From: Erinaceus europaeus
Lineage: Eukaryota; Chordata; Mammalia; Eulipotyphla; Erinaceidae
Reading direction: 5' to 3'
DNA length: 64,000 bases
NCBI RefSeq assembly: GCF_950295315.1
Contig: NC_080164.1
Location: forward strand, 111,248,447-111,312,446
Position 1 is the first letter of the stretch; every line of letters starts with the position of its first letter. The position numbers were made by a program, and so were the translations under genes. The notes under the pieces were generated by a model that was not told the DNA's origin, did not search any database, and saw nothing but the letters and a program-made list of their open reading frames with translations. Below are positions 56,196 through 64,000 of the stretch, in pieces.

Positions 56196-56300
56196 GATTG
56201 GCGGCATCACTTTGGCACATATAGTGCCATAGATTAAACCCAGAGTTTCATAGTTACAAGTCCTGTACTCTTTTGAGTCAATCCTCAGGCTGCTAGATTA
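56196..56300 (-). repeat. Degraded antisense SINE
   Basis: GATTGGCGGCATCACTTTGG, ATAGATTAAACCCAGAGTTT (B-box-like) and CTTTTGAGTCAATCCTCAGG. Weak match. Confidence 0.4.
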
Positions 56301-57080
56301 AATTTGAAACTACGTAAGGGACTATCCATGATTGTAATAATTAAAATAAAGAATACATAGAAAAATCCTTTCTGCTGGCATTTGATATACTTTTCTTTAA
56401 GAGAGGATCAATTATCAGTCTAACTGTTCTGGTTACTATAAAGTGACAGCTCAGAAGGAACTTTCAAACTATCTGCATGTTTGCACTGAGGGAATATGAC
56501 ACATAAATCTTTTTTGTTGTTGTTTGTTTGTTTTGTGCTTTGTGTTTTCTCTAATGATCCACTCATGTCTCTAAATTTCTGAGTTGATCCTTTTATCTGT
56601 GATTCATTTGAACTGTCTCAGAGTAGGTTTATATAACATCTGTCCATTCCATGAAAATACTGATGATGTGTGGTTGTACATAGACCCTCTGGATTGTCTT
56701 CCCAAGACTGTTTTGCCCTCAATGTCTCTCTTTCTCTATCAGTTGAATATTTTAGACTATATCTGTGTATTTGTGTTTGCATCAGTTGAATTCTTTAGAT
56801 GATATGTGTGTGTCTGTGTTTGTCATGACACTTTAGTCATTTAATTTAGCTACAGGTTCATATGCAATGCAATTGTCTTGTTTAAAGCAGACTTTTTTGA
56901 AAGCAGTTTGTTTAAAGTTTACAGCACAATTATGTGGAAGCTGCAGATTTCTCCCTCAACTATGCTCCTATACATGCATCTCTTTCTCCAGGATCAACAT
57001 TCCCCACCAAATGGTGTAACTGTTATTGTGATAACTGGTGAACCTAAGGTGACACATTATAATCAACTGAGTCCCCAATA
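56301..57080. other. No recognised feature
   Basis: T-rich with a TTTTGTTGTTGTTTGTTTG patch near 56505-56535. Frames at 56584-56802 and 56878-57081 have no domain. Confidence 0.4.
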
Positions 57081-57338
57081 AAGAGCAGGGTTCACTCTTT
57101 TATTTTTTAATTTAAGAAAGGACTAATTAACAAAACCATAGGGTAGGAGGGGTACAATTCCACACAATTCCCACCACCCAATCTCCATATCCCACCCCCT
57201 CCCCTGATAGCTTTCCCATTCTCTATCCCTCTGGGAGCATGGACCCAGGGTCATTGAGGTTTGCACAAGGTAGAAGGTCTGGCTTCTGTAATTGCTTCCC
57301 CGCTGAACATGGAAGTTGACTGGTCGGTCCATACTCCC

Positions 57339-57400
57339 AGTCTGCCTCTCTCTTTCCCTAGTAGGGTGGAGTCTGCCTCTCTCTTTCCCTAGTAGGGTGG
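57339..57400. repeat. Perfect 31-bp tandem duplication within the module
   Basis: The unit beginning AGTCTGCCTCTCTCTTTCCC is present exactly twice, at 57339-57369 and 57370-57400; other module copies have it once. Confidence 0.95.
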
Positions 57401-57489
57401 GTCTCTGGGGAAGCAGAGCTCCAGGACATCTTGGTGGGGTCTTCAGTCTAGGGAAGCCTGGCCGGCATCCTGATGACATCTGGAACCTG

Positions 57490-57540
57490 GTGACCTCCCT
57501 TTCTTTCTTTCTCTCTTTCTTTCTTTCTCTCTTTCTTTTA
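57490..57540 (+). repeat. (CTTT)n-like pyrimidine microsatellite
   Basis: CTTTCTTTCTTTCTCTCTTT and similar; on the minus strand this is the GAAA-rich run between LINE-1 end and module, probably derived from a poly(A) tail. Confidence 0.9.
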
Positions 57541-57883
57541 TTGAAGAGATTAATGCTTTACAGTGCAATCATTGACATACACATACAATTTCATTATGTA
57601 TCAGGAACCCAAAGTTTTTTCCTGCTCTCCTCCCCCACGCCCCACCCCACCCAGCATTCTTTGCTTTGGTGTAGTATACCAAGTAAAGTCCATATTTCAC
57701 TTAGTGCTCTCCCTCCCCATCCCTATTTATTAAGTCTGGCTAATAAGTAAGATCATTTGATATTTGTTCTGTCTTTGACTTATCTCTCTCATCATGATGT
57801 CCTCGATTTTCATCCAAGAGGATGCAAAGGAGACAACTTCATCCTATTTATTCCAGCTGAATACTATTCAGGGTTCACTCTTC

Positions 57884-58607
57884 ACCTCATACATTTTGAG
57901 TCTAGACAAATTTATAATATAATGGTATGAATGTCCCACTCAAGTACCATGTAGAGAGTACCATGTCTGACACCTAAGAATTATTTTTATTACCTCACAG
58001 TTTTGCCTTTTCCTAAATTCTATGTAGATGGGATCTTCCAGTATATAAGGGCTTAGGATTGGGTCCTTTTACTTAGCATTCTGCATTTAAGTTTCTGCCT
58101 TGTATTCTCATGGGTTGAAATTCATTTTTTAGTGTCATTCTGTTTTTTGGATATCACATAGCTTATTCATTAATTTAACTACTAAAATGCATGTCTTATA
58201 TATGGTGAGTACAAATGCTAGAGATATACATTTGTGTTTATAAGGACACACATCTTTTAACTCATTTGGATAAATACCAAGGATTGTGATTTCTGGTAGG
58301 TGTATAGTGTACATTTAGCTTGGGACAGAGCTGCCAAATTGTCTTCTGAAGTGACTGCTCCTCAAAAGACACATTTCCAATTAAAAAAAAAAGTCACCAA
58401 TGTCAGCATGAAGACAAAATGTGCACAGATATATTGTTAGTGGAAGCCTAAAGCCAAGCTAGTACATTTCCAAAGTCTTAATTTACTGATCCCAGGTATC
58501 ATGTGTGTGCACATAAAGGATAAAAGAGAGCAAACACAAGCCATTTTGTTCACTTTTTTCGAGTTACACTTGAGTTAACAAATAATGATATTGTCAGGAC
58601 CACTCAG
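57884..58607. other. No recognised feature
   Basis: AT-rich sequence between insertions, with no coding or repeat match that I can support. Confidence 0.45.
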
Positions 58608-58620
58608 AAGTAAACACTTG

Positions 58621-59919
58621 GGGTGGAGCCAAGATGGCAACTTGGAGGCAGCTGCTGGTATGAACGCTGATAACAACTGATGGATAGGGTAGGAGGACAC
58701 GGACCATCAGCAGGATGGTGAATAAGGGGTCCTAAGTGACACCAAGGAGGTAACTATAGCTCAATCTTGGGCTAGAAAACAGAGAAAAAAGAAAGGAAAT
58801 CTTTTGATTATTTCTAAAGCACACCCCTACCCCCAACCCCATAACCAGACCCCAGGGGTGGAGAGCTGCTACTAGCAGGCTCCTTGCTGAGCTTTTTTCT
58901 TTACCAAGATTCCTGGCTCACCAGGGGTGTGATTCCAATCCTTTTTCTTTTTGATTTCCTACTCTCAATTTTTTTCTTTCTAAGTGGCTGGAGGTCTATT
59001 TGAGTGACAAAATATCTGACCTCAGAACCTTACCTCTGCCTGGAAAAGACTTCCTGGAGGTTTTTTGTTTGTTTGCTTGTTTGCTTTTTAAATAATTGGC
59101 TGTCTTTGCTCAGGATGCCTGAGCAATCTGGAGCCATTCAAGCTGCAGACTGACTGTTAGGGTTTTTTACTCTATTCTAATTTATTATTACTATTATATA
59201 TACATGTGTCCCTTCCCCCCCTCCTTCAGGTTGACCACAATTAACCTTTGACCAAAATTAACTATTAATTATTGTTTTTCCCATTGCTATGTGGCTGGGT
59301 GTCTAACCCATTGTGAGAGGAACTTGTGTCACTCTACCTTCTTCATCCATTCTCCCCTTTTTCCCCTCCTCCTAGCTAATTAAGAAAAGACTTTCCTTTC
59401 ACTGCTCTTTATTATTTCTCTATCTTTTTTTCTCATTCTTGTCTTCCTTTATTCCTTCCTTCCTCCTTCTTCTGCTTTCTGAATTCACTGATATTTATTT
59501 GTGAATTATTATGGGGAAGAAATCTGACTCAGAGTGGACTCTGTGTGTGTTTCTTCTCTACTTCCCTTTCTTCTCTTGCTACCCCTAAAATTTACAGTAG
59601 ATAGTAGATTTGCATAATTGTCTATTCTTGCTTTCATCTTTTTTCCTTTCTCTTTCACTTTCATTTGGATTTGGTTGCTACTTTTTCTTGGACTGGAGGT
59701 ATTGCATGGCTTACTGGTATTGGTTAAACTGCATCAATCCTTGCTTAGGTTGCTATTATTGTAATGTCTGAGGTTGGTGACTGCATTTGTCAAAAATGAA
59801 TTTAGTATAGCATGGCTTGTACTTAAAATACAACAACTGAAGAAAAACAGAACAGAAAAATAAAAAACACATCAATAAAAAAATGGTTAAACCAAGATCA
59901 AATAAAACTGCTACTACAA
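58621..59919 (+). promoter_or_regulatory. LINE-1 5' UTR / internal promoter
   Basis: Aligns along its length with 28376-29662, including the CAAGATGGC YY1-type motif at its start (58630-58638) and the T/C-rich middle. Confidence 0.7.
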
Positions 59920-60148
59920 TGAATGAAGACAGGGGCCCAGAAAAAACTCCAAATCAGTCAGAAGTAACCATAGATAAGAAAAGTATGCAAGCAATAGTAA
60001 ACCTAATAGTCACAGGATGAAAAAGGGTTTCAACTAAGTTTAATGTGTTCTGCTAGACTTTCATGCAAACTAGACAGAGGTATCAAAACCTTCTCAGACA
60101 GACAACAGTTACAGTAGGCAACCATCACCAAGCCTGCCCTGAAAGAAC
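59920..60148 (+). pseudogene. LINE-1 ORF1, internally deleted
   Basis: ATGAATGAAGACAGGGGCCC (59920) begins ORF1 as at 29663, and its first 30 or so codons match. The frame then jumps at about 60017 to the final part of ORF1 (AATGAAAAAGGGTTT region at 30381), leaving out about 620 bp with the coiled coil, RRM and most of the C-terminal domain. Confidence 0.85.
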
Positions 60149-61090
60149 AAAAACTGCAATCATTTATCTAGAACCATTAAACACCCAGAATTGCCAAAAC
60201 AATCTTGAGGAAAAGAAACAGAAATGAAGTTATTACACTCCCAGATCTCAAACTATATTATAAGGCCATAATCATCAAAACAACCTGGTACTGGAACAAA
60301 AATAGACCAGTGGAACAGAATTGAAAGCCCAGAACTAAACCCACATACCTATGGACATATAATATTTGATAAGGGGGCAAAAAGTATTAAATAGAGGAAG
60401 GAGGCTCTCTTCAATAAATGGAGCTGGGAAAACTGGGTTATAACATGCAGAAGAATGAAACTGAACCACCTTATCTCACCAGAAAGAAAAATCAACCACA
60501 AATGGATCAAGGACCTTGATGTTAGATCAGAAACTATCAAATACTTAGAGGAAACATTTTCGGAACACTTTCCCACCTAAACTTCAAGGACATCTTTGAT
60601 GAAACAAACCCAACTATAAGGAATACTAAAGCAGAAACAAAACTATGGGACTACATCAAATTTAAAAGCTTCTGCACAGCCAAAGAAACTATCACACAAA
60701 CAAAGAAAGAGACCCCTCATAGAATGGAAGATCTTCACATGCCATGCCTCAGACAAGAGACTAATCAACAAAATATACAAAGAGCTCAGTAAATTTAGCA
60801 ACAAAAAAGCAAATGACTCCATCCAAAAATAGGCAGAGGATATCAACAAAACATTCACTTCAGAAGAGTTCCAAAAGGCTAACAAACATATGAAAAATTG
60901 CTCCAGGTCACTGATTGTCAGAGAAATGCAAATAAAGACAACACTGAGATATCACCTCACTCCTGTGAGACTGGCGTACATCAAAAAAGACAGCAGCAAC
61001 AAATGCTGGAGAGGCTGTGGGGACAGAGGAACCCTTCTCCACTGCTGGTGGGAATGTAAATTGGTTCAGCCTCTCTGGAGAGCTGTCTGA
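60149..61090 (+). pseudogene. LINE-1 ORF2 C-terminal remnant
   Basis: Resumes at AGAACAAAAACTGCAATCAT (compare 33087), so the whole endonuclease and reverse transcriptase are missing. The remaining C-terminal part includes [20 protein letters not shown] (60898-60957) and ends at SLWRAV near 61090. Broken by stops. Confidence 0.85.
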
Positions 61091-61739
61091 AGAACTCTCA
61101 CAAGGCTAGACATGTACCTTCTATATGACACAGTAATTCCTCTCCTGGGGATACAGCCCAAGGATTCCATAATGCCTAACCAAAAACATATGTGTACACC
61201 TATGTTCATAGCAGCACAACTCATAATAGCTAAAACCTGGAAGCAACCCAGGTGCCCAACATAGATGAGTGACTGAGAAAGCTGTGGTACATATACACAA
61301 TGGAATACTGCACAACTATTAAGAACAATGAACCCACTTTCTCTGACCCATCTTGGACAGATCTAGAAGGAATTATATTAAGTGAGCTAAGTCAGAAAGG
61401 TAAAGATGAATATGGGATGATCCCACTCATCAACAGAAGTTGAGAAAGAAGAACAGAAAGGGAAACTAAAGGCAGGATCTGACTAAATTCGTAATGGAGC
61501 ACCAAAGTAAAAACCAAAGTCAAAACCCTGGGTGGAGGGTGAGGGTGGATGTTCAGCTTCATGGAGAGAGGGTGGGGGTAGGGGGGGATGGGATGGAACA
61601 CAGTTTTTTGGTGGCTGGAATGGTGTTTATGTACACTCCTATTACTTTGTAGTCATATAAATCACTAAGTAATATAAGAGGGGAAAAAACTGAATGTCTC
61701 AAACTTTTTAAAGCAAAGACTGAGTTTTTTTAATATGTA

Positions 61740-62662
61740 GGATGAGTCTTTGATATATTGACTCTCTTAAAAGCTTAGTCCATGGAGAACAAAAGCAACA
61801 GGTGGCATAGCTATATGCAAAAAATGTCAAAGGACATAAAATATGGTGATAGTGTATGATACAGCAAATCCTAACAAAGGGATTTTTCAAACTTAACCCA
61901 ACTTTTGAACAATATAATTACTGCAATAACTATCTATTATCTTCTTAAACCCTAAGACAACAGGAATCTGCTTCTTCCTCTTGAGCCTATGTTTCCTCCA
62001 ATCCTGGAACCTCTGGGGTGGGGCTCACTTCCTTGTATGTTTGTCTCAAGTCATACCAAATGGTATTGCATCTGCAGATTCCAACCTAATCAATGCAATG
62101 AGTACCATCTCAAGCATGCTTCACCTCAGACTGTGTACAGAGACATTAGGCATGGTATTCCAACACTTCACCTTCATCACTTAGGTGAGACCATTCCTTT
62201 AATGGTAGTCTCAAATTTCATTCTAGGAGGTTCACTTCCTAACAAAGTCCCAAAACCTACATATAGGCTAGGTCCAGTTAGATAGAGCATATGTTCATAT
62301 GTATCCATAAATTAGGGCAAAATATATACCTGAAAGCAAAAGTACACAATAGTCTGCAGAGAGTCACTATAAAGTTCATAATGAAATAGTGTCTACTTAG
62401 ACTTAGATAGCCTCCTCACCTACTTCCTATTACACATCCCTCACTCACTCCAAAGATAACCTTATCAAAGCAATGACTGCAAAAGTTGAATAAGGGCAAA
62501 AGACTGGCATACTTTAATGATGACTATTTAGTCACTATCTGGCCATCCTATCAATTGGGGCCCTAGTTGGGGAGTCCTGAGGTCTGGTGGTGGGAACTGT
62601 GCCAAGTTGTACCCCTCTTATCCTATGATTTTGCCAATTCTTCCTTTTTATAAAGGAAAAAA
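61740..62662 (+). repeat. Recurring module attached to LINE-1 3' UTR
   Basis: AAAAGCTTAGTCCATGGAGA, ATATAGGCTAGGTCCAGTTA, CTCACTCACTCCAAAGATAA, GGCATACTTTAATGATGACT and GGTCTGGTGGTGGGAACTGT to ATGATTTTGCCAATTCTTCC plus A-rich tail. It lacks the middle block of the 8-9.9 and 22.7 kb copies (jump near 62580). Confidence 0.85.
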
Positions 62663-62674
62663 AAGAAAACACTC

Positions 62675-62800
62675 AGGAATGAGTCAATGGTCTAAATTTT
62701 TTAGGCAATGCCATGTGCATGATTCTAGTCTCTACCATGCCCACCACACTGAAGAATGCTTTGGTGCTGTGAACTCTTTTATTTTCTGACTCTCTCTCAA
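62675..62800 (+). repeat. SINE (CTTTGCCATGTGTG type, diverged)
   Basis: GGCAATGCCATGTGCATGAT, CCACCACACTGAAGAATGCT and TTTGGTGCTGTGAACTCTTT, ending in CTCTCTCAAG before the triplet tract. Confidence 0.65.
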
Positions 62801-62920
62801 GAAAAAAAAGAAAGAAGAAAGAAGGAGAAAAAGAAGAAGAAGAAGAAGAAGAAGAAGAAGAAGAAGAAGAAGAAGAGGAGGAGGAGGAGGAGGAGGAGGA
62901 GGAGGAGGAGGAGGAGAAAG
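62800..62920 (+). repeat. (GAA)n-(GGA)n triplet tract
   Basis: About 15 AAG/GAA units (62830-62874) pass into about 13 GAG/GGA units (62875-62914). Poly-Lys/Arg (sense) and poly-Ser/Leu/Pro (antisense) frames are artefacts. Confidence 0.95.
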
Positions 62921-63024
62921 AGGAAAAAGAACAGAAAAACATAAAGAAAACATCTAGGAACATGTTATATACGATATGTTGACTAAACTTTGATTTTCTA
63001 GTCTACCAATGTCATGCACTTTCT

Positions 63025-63737
63025 TTTTTATAATTAATTTATTTTTTGCAATGAAATACTTATTTATTATTATTATTTATAAAAAGGAAAAACTGACAAA
63101 ACCATAGGATAAGAGGGGTATAACTCCACACCGTATTCACCACCAGAACTCCGTATCCCATCCCCTTCCTTGATAGCTTTCCTATTCTTTAGCCCTCTGG
63201 GAGTATGGACCCAAGGTCATTGTGGGATGCAGAAGGTGAAAGGTATCGCTTCTGTAATTGCTTCCTCACTGAACATGGAAATTGACTAGTCGATCAATAC
63301 TCCCAGCCTGCCTCTCTCTTTACCTAGTGGTGGCGTTCTGGAGAATCGGGGCTTCAGGACACATTGGCGGGATTGTATGTTCAGGGAAGTCTGGTTGGCA
63401 TCATGCTAGCATCTGGAACCTGGTGACTGAAAAGAGAGTTAACATACAAAGCCAAACAATTTTTTGACTAATCATGAACCTAAAGGCTAGAATAGTGCAG
63501 ATGAAGAGTTGCAGGGGTGTATGTTTTGTAGATAGCAAGTTGGCATATTTTAGTTATATTGCAAAGGGCCTGTGGCTATACTAGTTTTCTTTTTCCCCTG
63601 AGCCTGACATCTGCTATGCAGTTGGATCCAAGTTATTGTCTGGGGAGATGATGCCATGGCTGGAAAAAGGACCAGATATCTGGATCAGGTAAGAAAGTAG
63701 TTCCCAAATATGGGAAAGGTGCATAAATATTGTTGAC
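63025..63737 (-). mobile_element. Free antisense copy of the recurring module with target-site duplications
   Basis: Flanked by TGTCATGCACTTTCT (63010-63024) and TGTCATGTACTTTCT (63738-63752). On the minus strand it runs from the AGCTGGATC-type block through CACCAGGTTCCAGATGCTAG and TGCCTCCCACAATGACC-like sequence to ACCCCTCTTATCCTATGGTT and an A/T-rich tail. No LINE-1 coding sequence is included, so the module moved alone or as a strongly 5'-truncated copy. Confidence 0.9.
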
Positions 63738-63752
63738 TGTCATGTACTTTCT

Positions 63753-64000
63753 AATCCACATACCCTCAAAAATTGATTGAAAGCTTCCAATTTTGACATC
63801 ATTTGAGACGTTAAATTGATGTAAGAGTAACAAGAATTGAATATATCTAAGTAAATCTATTAAATTGTTTATCTGAGCTGTAGTAAAGAACAAGTATACC
63901 TTGTAATTCGCAGGAGTTAGTAATACATCCCCAATCCTCTGGCATTATTTCATAAAAGTGGGTTGTGGGAACCACTCAGAACAGAAGCAGAAAAAGGGAG
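63753..64000. other. No recognised feature
   Basis: AT-rich sequence to the window end; the antisense 86-codon frame at 63633-63893 mixes module and flank and is not a gene. Confidence 0.5.

Larger units (their letters stand above)
57096..57869 (-). mobile_element. Antisense LINE-1 3' end plus recurring module inside one target-site duplication
   Basis: Target copies CAGGGTTCACTCTT flank the insertion (57082-57095 and about 57870-57883). On the minus strand the order is an old-type LINE-1 3' end (57869-57540, ending CACTGTAAAGCATTAATCTC), a GAAA-rich stretch (57540-57490), then the module from CACCAGGTTCCAGATGTCAT (57487) to GTTTTGTTAATTAGTCC, and the A tail (T-rich at 57096-57116). The single flanking duplication shows that the two parts inserted together. 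Confidence 0.9.
58620..62662 (+). mobile_element. LINE-1 with intact ends, two internal deletions and a module tail
   Basis: Starts with GGGGTGGAGCCAAGATGGCA, the same start as at 28376. It has a 5' UTR to 59919, the first part of ORF1, a jump to the end of ORF1 (60017), then a jump into late ORF2 (60149). The ORF2 end, LINE-1 3' UTR and module (61740-62662) follow. Near-identical flanks AAGTAAACACTT (58608-58619) and AAGAAAACACTC (62663-62674) look like a target duplication, implying a single insertion of the whole unit. Confidence 0.85.

Noticed and set aside
62673..62963. Poly-Ser, poly-Leu/Pro and poly-Lys frames
   Set aside because: Translation of the GAA/GGA tract in three frames.

Overview
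The window is mammalian nuclear DNA, AT-rich and built almost entirely from retrotransposons. It is most likely from a hedgehog (Erinaceidae). The main clue is a tRNA-derived SINE whose head reads GGGAGTCGGGCTGTAGCGCA and which carries a GGTTCGAACCC B box; from memory this matches the abundant Erinaceus SINE. Only one locus looks like a cellular gene, a broken intronless protein kinase at about 20.4-22.6 kb. Nearly all other open frames are pieces of dead LINE-1 ORFs, SINEs read through, or triplet repeats.

Layout. 0-11 kb: SINEs of several tRNA-derived families in otherwise unrecognised sequence, a GGA/CAG triplet tract (7.1 kb) and a long copy of a non-coding module (8.1-9.9 kb) that recurs through the window. 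11.2-19.4 kb: a pile-up of LINE-1 pieces, one of them ending in the same module. 19.7-22.7 kb: a GC-richer, LINE-free island with a promoter-like stretch (two CCAAT boxes, a CRE-like octamer, a TATA-like box), a 270-bp pyrimidine tract, a MARK/sperm-motility-kinase-like pseudogene (21154-22095, two in-frame TAG codons) and an AATAAA signal. 22.7-26.2 kb: module copy plus an old LINE-1. 28.4-34.1 kb: the most complete LINE-1 (5' UTR, ORF1, ORF2 with endonuclease and reverse transcriptase), frameshifted and lacking its 3' end. 34-54 kb: SINE-rich, with three stretches of more than 1.5 kb where I recognise little. 54-64 kb: an antisense LINE-1, an antisense LINE-1/module composite with target-site duplications, a LINE-1 with two internal deletions that ends in the module, and a free antisense module copy with target-site duplications.

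How the parts relate. The recurring module (up to about 1.7 kb, ending near a conserved GTACCCCT...TTTTGTTAAT and an A-rich tail) sits directly downstream of LINE-1 3' UTRs in two elements. It lies inside one target-site duplication together with LINE-1 sequence in two insertions, and also occurs alone with its own target-site duplication. This is the main mobile-element result: a lineage-specific 3' tail moved by LINE-1 machinery. The kinase remnant has lost every catalytic motif but keeps structural ones, and its first stop falls at the position of the invariant VAIK lysine. No bacterial genes, CRISPR arrays, rRNA or autonomous tRNA genes were seen.
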